64,000 nt of DNA. It comes from Pseudomonas synxantha. GTDB lineage: Bacteria; Pseudomonadota; Gammaproteobacteria; Pseudomonadales; Pseudomonadaceae. The stretch is from assembly GCF_900105675.1 (NCBI RefSeq), contig NZ_LT629786.1, positions 1,798,001 through 1,862,000 on the forward strand, written 5' to 3'. The notes below the pieces were generated by a model. It had not been told where the DNA came from and did not search any database. It saw only the letters and a program-made list of their open reading frames with translations. Position numbers and translations under genes: made by a program. Positions 24,089 to 34,559 of this stretch are shown in pieces (the first letter of the stretch is position 1; the number at the start of each line of letters is the position of its first letter).

Positions 24089-25387
24089 ATGAGTGACTAC
24101 AGCTTCAACCCGGCCCCGACCCGCCGCGTGGCGATCATCGGCGGCAACCGCATCCCGTTTGCGCGCTCCAACACGGTGTACGCCCACGACAGCAACCAAG
24201 ATCTTTTGGTCGCCGCCCTGCAAGGTCTGGTAGACCGCTACAACCTGCACGGCCAGCGCCTGGGCGAGTTTGCCGCCGGGGCGGTGGTCAAGCATTCACG
24301 GGATTTCAACCTGGCCCGTGAGTCTTTATTGTCCACCACGCTGTCGCCACAGACCCCGGCCTATGATGTACAACAAGCCTGCGGCACCGGGCTTGAAGCC
24401 GCGCTGTTGGTGGCGAATAAAATCGCCCTCGGCCAGATCGAGGTCGGCATTGCCGGCGGCGCCGACACCACCTCCGATGCGCCCATAGGTATCAACGAAA
24501 CGTTGCGCCACACTTTGCTCGCCGCCAATCGGGCCAAGGGCATGGGCGACAAGCTCAAGACCTTGCTGAAAGTGCGTCCGTCGATGTTCTTCAAACCATT
24601 ATTGCCGCGCAATGGCGAGCCGCGCACCGGGCTGTCCATGGGCGAGCACTGCGAAGCAATGGCCAAGCGCTGGCAGATCAAGCGCCTGGCCCAGGACGAA
24701 CTGACCCTCACCAGCCACCAGCGCCTGGATGCGGCCTATAACCGCGGCTTCTTCGACGACCTGATCAGCCCCCATCGCGGCCTGGCCCGGGACAACAACC
24801 TGCGCGCCGATATCAGCCTTGAAAGACTCGCAGGTCTATCGCCGGCATTCGACCGGCAGGACGGCACGCTCACTGCCGGTAATTCCACGCCGCTGACCGA
24901 CGGCGCCTCGGTGGTGCTGCTCGCCAGTGAAGAATGGGCCAGCGCCAACGGCTGGCCGGTGCTGGCTTATTTGCGCACGGGTGAGACGGCGGCGGTGAAT
25001 TTTGTCGACGGCACCGAGGGCCTGCTGATGGCGCCAGCGTACGCCGTACCGCGCATGCTTGAGCGCGAGGGCTTGAGTTTTGCCGACTTCGATTTGTTCG
25101 AGATCCACGAAGCCTTTGCCGCCCAGGTGCTGTGTACGCTCAAGGCCTGGGAAGACCCCGAGTATTGCCGCGAGCGCCTGGGCTTGGACGCGCCCTTGGG
25201 GGCCATTGACCGCAGCAAGATGAATGTCAACGGCGGCTCACTGGGCTGTGGCCACCCCTTTGCCGCCACCGGTGGCCGGCAACTGGCGGCACTGGCCAAG
25301 GCGATCCATGAACGCGGTGGTGGTCGCGGCCTGATCTCGATCTGTGCAGCGGGCGGGTTGGGCATCACCGCCATCGTCGAAAAATAA
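24089..25387 (+). CDS. Acetyl-CoA C-acyltransferase (thiolase, FadI-like)
   Basis: Last step of beta-oxidation, cleaving 3-oxoacyl-CoA to acetyl-CoA and a shortened acyl-CoA. At 432 aa it matches FadI-type thiolases. The nucleophile cysteine is in VQQACGTGLEA, the GHPFAATGGRQ histidine loop is near the C-terminus, and the second cysteine lies in SICAAGGLG. The start is ATG 24089; its ribosome site is the purine-rich AAAGAGAG in the maoC remnant. Before the IS insertion this start overlapped the maoC stop (ATGA). Its expression now probably depends on read-through from, or a promoter at the end of, the IS. The stop shares bases with a possible upstream start of the ligase gene. Confidence 0.93.
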   Translation: MSDYSFNPAPTRRVAIIGGNRIPFARSNTVYAHDSNQDLLVAALQGLVDRYNLHGQRLGEFAAGAVVKHSRDFNLARESLLSTTLSPQTPAYDVQQACGTGLEAALLVANKIALGQIEVGIAGGADTTSDAPIGINETLRHTLLAANRAKGMGDKLKTLLKVRPSMFFKPLLPRNGEPRTGLSMGEHCEAMAKRWQIKRLAQDELTLTSHQRLDAAYNRGFFDDLISPHRGLARDNNLRADISLERLAGLSPAFDRQDGTLTAGNSTPLTDGASVVLLASEEWASANGWPVLAYLRTGETAAVNFVDGTEGLLMAPAYAVPRMLEREGLSFADFDLFEIHEAFAAQVLCTLKAWEDPEYCRERLGLDAPLGAIDRSKMNVNGGSLGCGHPFAATGGRQLAALAKAIHERGGGRGLISICAAGGLGITAIVEK

Positions 25388-25419
25388 TGCTGTCAAAAAA
25401 CAACAATAAGGACACTGCC

Positions 25420-27123
25420 ATGAACGCTATCAGCCTGGAACACAGCGAACGTATCTGGTTGAACGCTTACCTGCCCGGCGTTCCGGCCGACATCGATGCC
25501 GGGATCGAGGACTACCCGTCATTGCGCGAAGTGTTCCTGGAACACCTGGAAAAATTCCGCGAGCGGGTCGCCTACGTCAGCATCGGCACCGAAATGACTT
25601 ACGCCGACTGGCAGGTCCAGGGCATTGCGTTTGCGGCCTGGCTGCAGGGCCAGGGTGTGAAGAAGGGCGACCGCGTGGCGCTGATGATGCCCAACTGCTT
25701 GCAGTACCCGATCTGCCTGTTGGGTACGATCCTGGCCGGGGCAGTGGTGGTCAACGTCAACCCGTTGTACACCGCCCATGAACTCAAGCATTTGCTCAAG
25801 GACAGCGGCGCAGAGACCGTGGTGATCTTCGAGAATTTTGCCCGCACCCTGGAAAAAGCCATGGCAGGCAGCAGCGTCAAGCGCGTGATAGTCGCGGCGA
25901 TCGGTGATTTGTTGGGCACCTTCAAGGGCGCGGCGATGAACTTCATCCTGCGCCGTGTGCAGAAGCAGGTACCAGCCTTCAAGCTGCCCGGCGCGCTGCG
26001 TTTCAATCAGGTGATGAAACAGGGCAGGGCGCTGAATCATCTGCCGGTCACCCTGGATCGCGACGAACTCGCCTTTTTGCAATATACCGGCGGCACCACC
26101 GGCGATGCCAAGGGAGTGATGCTCAGCCATCGCAATATCATCGCCAACCTATTGCAAGCCAAGGCCTGGGTCGGCGACCAACTGGACCAGCACAAGCAGG
26201 AAACCAACGTGACCCTGTTGCCGCTGTATCACATCTTTTCCCTGACGGTGAACTGCCTGATGTTCATGTGCCTGGGCGGGCGCAATATCCTGATCGCCAA
26301 CCCGCGGGACGTGAAGCGCGTGCAGATGATCCTGCGCAAAGAGCGCTTCAACGGGATTGCCGGGGTGAACACGTTGTTCAACGGCTTGCTGGAGAACAAG
26401 GAGTTCTGCGCAAGGGACTTTTCTGACCTGCGCCTGGTGATCGCCGGTGGCATGGCCACCCACACCGCCGTGGCCAAGCGCTGGAAAGAAGTCACTGGGC
26501 TGCCGATCGTCGAAGGTTACGGGCTGACCGAATGTTCGCCGGTGGTGAGCATCAGCCCCATCGATATTTCCCGCATGCGCGAGATGGAATTCACCGGCAG
26601 CATTGGCGTGCCGTTGCCATCGACCTGGGTGCGCTTTGTTCGCGAAGATGGCGAGCTGGCGGATATCGGCGAGCAAGGCGAACTGCAAGTACGCGGCCCG
26701 CAAGTGATGCAGGGCTACTGGCAGCGCCCTAAGGAAACCGCCGAGGTGCTGGACGCCGAGGGCTGGCTGTCCACCGGTGATATCGGGGTGATGGACGCCC
26801 GCGGCTATATCCGCCTGGTGGACCGCAAGAAGGACATGATCCTGGTCTCGGGTTTCAACGTGTACCCCAATGAAATCGAGGATGTGGTGGCGATGCACCC
26901 GGGTGTCGGTGAAGTGGCGGCCATTGGTGTGGAAGATGCGGTGACGGGGGAGAAGGTCAAGATCATCGTGGTGCGCAAGGACCCGGACCTGACCCAGGAG
27001 CAGATCCTCGCGCATTGCCGGGAATACCTGACGGGGTACAAGGTGCCGCGGTATGTAGAGTTTCGCAGTACCGAACTGCCCAAGACGACGGTCGGCAAGG
27101 TACTGCGGCGGGCGTTGCGCTGA
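25420..27123 (+). CDS. Long-chain fatty-acid-CoA ligase (FadD-type, AMP-binding)
   Basis: A 567-aa ATP-dependent acyl-CoA synthetase that activates fatty acids. The P-loop signature is LQYTGGTTGDAKGVMLSH, then GYGLTECSP, the STGDIG motif, the fatty-acyl/AMP-binding region DRKKDMILVSGFNVYPNEIED and the terminal LPKTTVGKVLRR with the catalytic lysine. ATG 25420 with AAGGA 8 bases upstream is preferred to ATG 25387, which overlaps the thiolase stop. It is the last gene of the beta-oxidation operon and converges on the protease gene with only 24 bp between stops. The symbol fadD is not given because Pseudomonas has several paralogues. Confidence 0.93.
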   Translation: MNAISLEHSERIWLNAYLPGVPADIDAGIEDYPSLREVFLEHLEKFRERVAYVSIGTEMTYADWQVQGIAFAAWLQGQGVKKGDRVALMMPNCLQYPICLLGTILAGAVVVNVNPLYTAHELKHLLKDSGAETVVIFENFARTLEKAMAGSSVKRVIVAAIGDLLGTFKGAAMNFILRRVQKQVPAFKLPGALRFNQVMKQGRALNHLPVTLDRDELAFLQYTGGTTGDAKGVMLSHRNIIANLLQAKAWVGDQLDQHKQETNVTLLPLYHIFSLTVNCLMFMCLGGRNILIANPRDVKRVQMILRKERFNGIAGVNTLFNGLLENKEFCARDFSDLRLVIAGGMATHTAVAKRWKEVTGLPIVEGYGLTECSPVVSISPIDISRMREMEFTGSIGVPLPSTWVRFVREDGELADIGEQGELQVRGPQVMQGYWQRPKETAEVLDAEGWLSTGDIGVMDARGYIRLVDRKKDMILVSGFNVYPNEIEDVVAMHPGVGEVAAIGVEDAVTGEKVKIIVVRKDPDLTQEQILAHCREYLTGYKVPRYVEFRSTELPKTTVGKVLRRALR

Positions 27124-27147
27124 CACTCTGGACGTTGTCAGCAACGG

Positions 27148-29268
<2,121 letters not shown>

Positions 29269-29624
29269 GATTGTATTCCGCAAATGTTGATTTTTATGAG
29301 GCGCAAAGATATTTGAGTGTCTGGCGTGCGTAAGGTGGCTTGTTTTTTAACAGAAGGGTAGTGGGGTATTTATGTCGGTGTGTGATAACAAGTTGGAAGT
29401 GCTTTAAAGTGTTGCGTATTTGCGTAGCGGTGTATGAAGTGTGTTTTTTTCAGAGCGCAGATATAGCGATTTTAAGTTAGGAAAAGTTACTCGTTGCAGT
29501 GCGATCAAACATTTTTTTACTGAGTTGAATGATGGTTACATACTGATGGATAAGCAGGACGGTGCACGCCGACCCCGTAGGCAAGGGCGGCGTTGGACCG
29601 TCTGATCGGATAGACCTGTGTGCT
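29269..29624. other. Promoter region of the protease gene
   Basis: A 356-bp AT-richer spacer between two minus-strand genes. It should hold the protease promoter. No terminator, RNA gene or repeat family is recognised. Confidence 0.5.
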
Positions 29625-30740
29625 CTATAGTTCGCTGACCTTGACCCAGCGTTCTTCGCGAGCCGCCACGCGAATCGCCGCCGCTAACCGCTCAACTTCC
29701 CACGCGGCCTCGAAGTCCGTTCCATCGGCGCCCTGGCCGGCCAGGGCCATGATCAACTCCTGCACCTCCAGCGTCTTCAGCTCGTTGTAGCCCAACTGGT
29801 GCCCCGCCGCCGGGCTGAATGCGGCATAGCCGGGCAGGGCGGGGCCTGCCAGTACGCGTTGAAAACCATCCTGGCCGATGCGATACAGGCGCAGTTCATT
29901 CAAACGTTCCTGGTCGAACGCCAAGGTTCCCTGGGTCCCGCTGATCTCAAAGCCCAGGTGATTTTTGTAGCCGTGCTTGAGCCAGCTGCTGCTTATCGTG
30001 CCGCTGGCACCGTTGGCAAAGCGCAGCAGGGCATGCACCTGGTCATCCACGGCAATCGGTTTCAAAGCGCTGCTGCCCTGGGTGACGGGCCGTTGAGCGT
30101 GGACGGTCTGGGTATCGGCACACACACTGACTACATCACCGACCAAATAGCGCGCCATTGACAGCAGATGACTACCCAGGTCGGCCAGGGCACCACCGGC
30201 GTGTTCGACTTCACAACGCCACGACCAGGGGGAGCTCGGGTCGGCCATGAAGTCCTCGCTGAATTCACCCTGGAAGCTGATGATCTCGCCGAGGTCGCCG
30301 TTGGCAATCATCTGCTTTGCCAGCACGATCATCGGGTTGTGCTGGTAGTTGTAGCCGACCCGTGTCACCACCCCGGCAGCACTGGCGGCGCGGCGCATGG
30401 CGTCGGCCTGCTCGAGGCTGACGGCCAGGGGTTTCTCGCAATACACCGCCTTGCCTGCCGCGATTGCGGCCATGGCCATGGGATAGTGCAGATGATTGGG
30501 CGTCGTGATGGCAACAACGTCGACCTTGGGGTCGTCGATCAGTGTTTGCCAGTTGCCATGAGCCTGGGCAAAGCCCCAAGTCGAGGCACAGCGCTGGGCG
30601 CGCTCGGTGTCGGCATCGGCCAAGGCGGCCAGCTTGAGGTGCACCGGCAGTTCAAACACCGCCCGCGCGTTATTGAACGCCAGCGCGTGGGCGCGGCCCA
30701 TGAAGCCTGTGCCGATCAAGCCGATTCCGAGTTCACGCAT
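29625..30740 (-). CDS. Gfo/Idh/MocA-family NAD(P)-dependent oxidoreductase
   Basis: A 371-aa sugar or inositol-type dehydrogenase. The N-terminal Rossmann fold carries GLIGTGFMGRAHA, and the family's EKPLA motif is in VYCEKPLAVS. The C-terminal half is the alpha/beta substrate domain of the family. ATG 30740 has AAGGA about 9 bases upstream. It is a single gene with no transporter or kinase next to it, so the substrate cannot be named. Two GGAATAAA-type palindromes lie upstream and suggest control by a sugar-responsive repressor. Confidence 0.92.
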   Translation of the reverse strand: MRELGIGLIGTGFMGRAHALAFNNARAVFELPVHLKLAALADADTERAQRCASTWGFAQAHGNWQTLIDDPKVDVVAITTPNHLHYPMAMAAIAAGKAVYCEKPLAVSLEQADAMRRAASAAGVVTRVGYNYQHNPMIVLAKQMIANGDLGEIISFQGEFSEDFMADPSSPWSWRCEVEHAGGALADLGSHLLSMARYLVGDVVSVCADTQTVHAQRPVTQGSSALKPIAVDDQVHALLRFANGASGTISSSWLKHGYKNHLGFEISGTQGTLAFDQERLNELRLYRIGQDGFQRVLAGPALPGYAAFSPAAGHQLGYNELKTLEVQELIMALAGQGADGTDFEAAWEVERLAAAIRVAAREERWVKVSEL

Positions 30741-31056
30741 AGCCGTGGTCCTTTGGATTATTGTTTTCAGGAAGGCTATTAATGGAATAAATATTCGTTT
30801 AATTCAATAGGTGGAATAAAAATTCATTGCTCTTCAGCAAGTGCGCTACGCGCCATAGGCTCATCATTTCTGCTGATAAAGCCATATTCACCCCTGGCCA
30901 AATGCCGCCAGTTAACAAAAGATAACGCAGCGCCGATTGTCAGACGATTCCAAAGCCCGATAGGATGGCCCCTGCTTACTCCAGGCGCTCTAGATTGCAG
31001 GTTTCACGGCCCTGGAAGATGAGACGACCTAACAATAATAAATGGGAGAAAGGTCT
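30741..31056. other. Divergent promoter spacer
   Basis: A 316-bp region serving the oxidoreductase (minus) and the YCF48/MMPL pair (plus). The left end holds the palindromic repeats. The rest shows no recognisable element. Confidence 0.5.
30784..30825. promoter_or_regulatory. Tandem palindromic operator candidates upstream of the oxidoreductase
   Basis: GGAATAAATATTC at 30784-30796 and GGAATAAAAATTC at 30813-30825, 29 bp start to start, which is about three helical turns and puts both on one face. An AATTC half site lies between. The GGAAT/ATTC form recalls RpiR-family operators; that link is inference. Confidence 0.5.
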
Positions 31057-32112
31057 ATGAGTGAGCCTGTCATGGGTTGGGTTGTTTGCCGCCCACGTGC
31101 CGCACGCAGGGTTGCGTTGCTGGCCACAGCGCTCTCGCTGCTTGCCGGGGCCGTGTTGTCGACGCCGGTACTGGCTGCCAGCGATTCCACCGCCGCCGCG
31201 GTGTTTGCGATTGAATCGCCCAAGGCTGCCAAAGGCCTGATGATCGATGTAGTCCACGCAGGCAAGCGCCTGGTGGCGGTCGGCGATCGCGGGCATATCC
31301 TCTATTCCGATGATCAGGGCAACACCTGGACCCAAGCCAAGGTACCTACCCGGCAACTGCTCACGGCGGTGTTTTTCGCCGATGACAAGCACGGTTGGGC
31401 CGTCGGCCATGATGCGCAAATCCTTGCCAGTGCCGATGGCGGCGCTACCTGGACCCAGCAATATCAAGACCTCAAGCGCGAAGCCCCGTTGCTCGATGTA
31501 TGGTTCAACGATGCCAACCATGGCCTCGCCGTGGGCGCCTATGGTGCGCTGATCGAAACCACCGACGGCGGCACGTCCTGGAACGACGTCAGCGACCGCC
31601 TCGACAATGAAGACCAGTTCCACCTCAACGCCATCGCCTCGATCAAGGGCGCCGGCCTGTTTATCGTCGGTGAGCAAGGCAGCATGTTCCGCTCCAGCGA
31701 CGACGGCCAGAGCTGGGAAAAACTCGAAGGCCCCTATGAAGGCTCGCTGTTTGGCGTGATCAGCACGGCGCAGCCGCAGACCCTGTTGGCCTACGGTTTG
31801 CGCGGCAACCTGTATCGCTCCACCGATTTTGGCAGCACCTGGGATCAGGTCGAGCTCAATGCCACACGCGGTGCGTTGGAGTTCGGCTTGTCTGGGGCGA
31901 CGTTGCTCGATGATGGCTCCATCGTCGTCGTCGGCAATGGCGGCAGCGTGGTGGTCAGTCATGACGACGGCCAGACGTTCAGCGTATTCAATCGCCCGGA
32001 CCGGATTTCACTCTCGGCGGTCACGGCCGCAGGCAATGGCAACTTGATTCTGGTCGGGCAGGGCGGCGTTCGTGTCGCCACGCCCGCTGGCGCCGAACTC
32101 GTAAAACAATAA
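31057..32112 (+). CDS. YCF48-related beta-propeller protein, exported
   Basis: A 351-aa protein with a signal peptide (hydrophobic core LLATALSLLAGAVL, cleavage near VLAAS) and repeated BNR/YCF48 units such as YSDDQGNTWTQ, SADGGATWTQ, TTDGGTSWND, SSDDGQSWEK and STDFGSTWDQ. The fold should be a periplasmic beta-propeller. The start is ATG 31057 with GGGAGAAAGG upstream. It ends 16 bp before the MMPL-type transporter gene. This pairing is frequent in Pseudomonas, usually with DUF1302 and DUF1329 genes, which are absent here. It is likely a partner or assembly factor of the transporter. Confidence 0.88.
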   Translation: MSEPVMGWVVCRPRAARRVALLATALSLLAGAVLSTPVLAASDSTAAAVFAIESPKAAKGLMIDVVHAGKRLVAVGDRGHILYSDDQGNTWTQAKVPTRQLLTAVFFADDKHGWAVGHDAQILASADGGATWTQQYQDLKREAPLLDVWFNDANHGLAVGAYGALIETTDGGTSWNDVSDRLDNEDQFHLNAIASIKGAGLFIVGEQGSMFRSSDDGQSWEKLEGPYEGSLFGVISTAQPQTLLAYGLRGNLYRSTDFGSTWDQVELNATRGALEFGLSGATLLDDGSIVVVGNGGSVVVSHDDGQTFSVFNRPDRISLSAVTAAGNGNLILVGQGGVRVATPAGAELVKQ

Positions 32113-32128
32113 TAAGGGCGGGGAAAGC

Positions 32129-34504
32129 ATGAGCAGTCATCACAACGATAAAGCGACCTTTCTTGAGCGCCTGATCTTCAACAATCGCCCGGCGGTGATC
32201 ATCATCTGCCTGCTGGTGAGCGTGTTCCTGTTCTGGCAGGCGACCTTGATTCGCCCGTCCACCAGCTTTGAAAAGATGATCCCCCTCAAGCACCCCTTCA
32301 TCGAAAAGATGATGGAGCACCGCAACGACCTGGCCAACCTGGGCAATACCGTGCGTATCTCGGTGGAGGCCAAGGACGGCGACATCTTCACGAAGGAGTA
32401 CATGGAGACCCTGCGGCAGATCAACGACGAGGTGTTCTACATCTCCGGCGTCGATCGCTCGGGCCTCAAATCATTGTGGAGCCCCAGCGTACGCTGGACC
32501 GAAGTGACCGAAGAAGGCTTTGCCGGTGGCGAAGTCATCCCGCAGAGCTACAACGGCTCGCCGCAAAGCCTCGACCAGCTGCGTAACAACGTGCTCAAGT
32601 CCGGCCAGGTCGGGCGTCTGGTGGCCAATGACTTCAAGTCGAGTATCGTCGATATCCCGCTGCTGGAGTCCTATCCAGACCCGCAGGACCAGGGCAAATT
32701 GCTGGCCTTGGACTACCAGAAGTTTTCCCATGAACTTGAGGACAAGATCCGCAACAAGTTCGAGGCGCAAAACCCTAATGTGAAAATCCACATCGTCGGT
32801 TTCGCCAAGAAAGTCGGCGACCTGATCGATGGCTTGATCATGGTGGTACTGTTCTTTGGCATCGCCTTCATGATCACCCTGGTGCTGCTCTACTGGTTCA
32901 CTTGGTGCATCCGCAGCACCATCGCCGTATTGATCACCACCCTGGTGGCGGTGGTCTGGCAGTTGGGCTTGATGCACGCGGTCGGCTTCGGGTTGGACCC
33001 ATACTCAATGCTGGTGCCGTTCCTGATCTTCGCCATCGGTATTTCCCATGGCGTACAGAAGATCAACGGCATCGCCCTGCAATCCAGTGACGCCGATAAC
33101 GCCCTGACCGCCGCACGGCGTACCTTCCGCCAGTTGTTCCTGCCGGGGATGATCGCGATCCTCGCCGACGCGGTGGGTTTTATCACGCTGCTGATCATCG
33201 ACATCGGCGTGATCCGCGAGCTGGCCATCGGTGCTTCCATCGGTGTGGCAGTGATCGTGTTTACCAACCTGATCCTGCTGCCGGTGGCGATCTCCTACGT
33301 GGGTATCAGCAAGCGCGCGATTGAGCGCAGTAAAAAGGATGCGCATCGCGAACACCGTTTCTGGCGGCTGCTGTCCAAATTTGCCAGTCCGAAGGTCGCG
33401 CCGGTTTCGATTTTCCTGGCGCTGATCGCCTTTGGCGGCGGTCTCTGGTACAGCCAGAACCTGAAGATCGGCGACCTTGACCAAGGCGCCCCGGAACTAC
33501 GCCCGGACTCGCGCTACAACAAAGACAACAACTTCATCATCAGCAATTATTCCACCAGTTCCGACGTACTGGTGGTGATGGTCAAGACCAAGTCCGAAGG
33601 CTGCTCGCGCTACGAAGCCATGGCGCCTATCGACCAGTTGATGTGGAAGATGCAGAACACCGAGGGCGTGCAGTCGGCAATCTCGTTGGTGACCGTGTCC
33701 AAGCAGATGATCAAGGGCATGAACGAAGGCAACCTGAAGTGGGAAACCCTGTCACGTAACCCGGACGTGCTCAATAACTCCATCGCCCGCGCCGATGGTC
33801 TGTACAACAACAATTGCTCCCTGGCGCCGGTGCTGGTGTTCCTCAACGATCACAAGGCCGAAACCCTCGACCGCGCCGTGCATGCGGTGCAGGACTTCGC
33901 CAAGGAGAACAACAAGGACGGCCTTGAATTCATCCTCGCCGCCGGCAATGCCGGGATCGAAGCGGCCACCAATGAGGTGATCAAGGAGTCGGAGCTGATC
34001 ATCCTGATCCTGGTGTACCTGTGCGTAGCGACCATGTGCATGATCACCTTCCGTTCCTGGGCGGCGACCCTGTGCATCGTGCTGCCGCTGGTATTGACCT
34101 CGGTACTGGGCAACGCACTGATGGCGTTCATGGGGATCGGCGTCAAGGTTGCGACCTTGCCGGTAGTGGCCCTGGGCGTGGGGATTGGCGTGGACTACGG
34201 CATCTACATCTACAGCCGCCTGGAAAGCTTCCTGCGCGCCGGCCTGCCGCTGCAGGAGGCGTACTACCAGACGTTGAAATCCACCGGCAAGGCCGTGCTG
34301 TTCACCGGCCTGTGCCTGGCCATCGGCGTGTGCACCTGGATCTTCTCGGCCATCAAGTTCCAGGCCGACATGGGCCTGATGCTGACCTTTATGTTGCTGT
34401 GGAACATGTTTGGCGCACTGTGGCTGCTGCCGGCCCTGGCGCGGTTCCTGATCAAGCCGGAGAAGCTGGCGGGGCAGAAGGGTAATTCGTTGTTTGCCCA
34501 CTGA
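32129..34504 (+). CDS. MMPL/RND-family inner-membrane transporter
   Basis: A 791-aa RND-superfamily protein of the MMPL (lipid-transporter) type. It has one N-terminal membrane segment (about residues 20-40), a periplasmic domain, a five-helix bundle (about 230-400), a second periplasmic domain and a second helix bundle at the end. This duplicated form has the size of MMPL proteins rather than the about 1050 aa of drug-efflux AcrB pumps, and no membrane-fusion or outer-membrane partner is nearby. The ATG at 32129 follows GGGGAAAG. Cargo is unknown; hydrophobic or lipid-like molecules are typical. Confidence 0.88.
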   Translation: MSSHHNDKATFLERLIFNNRPAVIIICLLVSVFLFWQATLIRPSTSFEKMIPLKHPFIEKMMEHRNDLANLGNTVRISVEAKDGDIFTKEYMETLRQINDEVFYISGVDRSGLKSLWSPSVRWTEVTEEGFAGGEVIPQSYNGSPQSLDQLRNNVLKSGQVGRLVANDFKSSIVDIPLLESYPDPQDQGKLLALDYQKFSHELEDKIRNKFEAQNPNVKIHIVGFAKKVGDLIDGLIMVVLFFGIAFMITLVLLYWFTWCIRSTIAVLITTLVAVVWQLGLMHAVGFGLDPYSMLVPFLIFAIGISHGVQKINGIALQSSDADNALTAARRTFRQLFLPGMIAILADAVGFITLLIIDIGVIRELAIGASIGVAVIVFTNLILLPVAISYVGISKRAIERSKKDAHREHRFWRLLSKFASPKVAPVSIFLALIAFGGGLWYSQNLKIGDLDQGAPELRPDSRYNKDNNFIISNYSTSSDVLVVMVKTKSEGCSRYEAMAPIDQLMWKMQNTEGVQSAISLVTVSKQMIKGMNEGNLKWETLSRNPDVLNNSIARADGLYNNNCSLAPVLVFLNDHKAETLDRAVHAVQDFAKENNKDGLEFILAAGNAGIEAATNEVIKESELIILILVYLCVATMCMITFRSWAATLCIVLPLVLTSVLGNALMAFMGIGVKVATLPVVALGVGIGVDYGIYIYSRLESFLRAGLPLQEAYYQTLKSTGKAVLFTGLCLAIGVCTWIFSAIKFQADMGLMLTFMLLWNMFGALWLLPALARFLIKPEKLAGQKGNSLFAH

Positions 34505-34511
34505 GCCAACG

Positions 34512-34539
34512 AAAAAAGCCGCACTGAGTGCGGCTTTTT
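34512..34539. terminator. Bidirectional terminator
   Basis: AAAAAGCCGCA and TGCGGCTTTTT pair around a short loop between the MMPL gene and the convergent toxin-like gene. A-run and T-run on both sides let it act on either strand. Confidence 0.9.
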
Positions 34540-34559
34540 ACTGCGCCTAAGGCTTAGGC

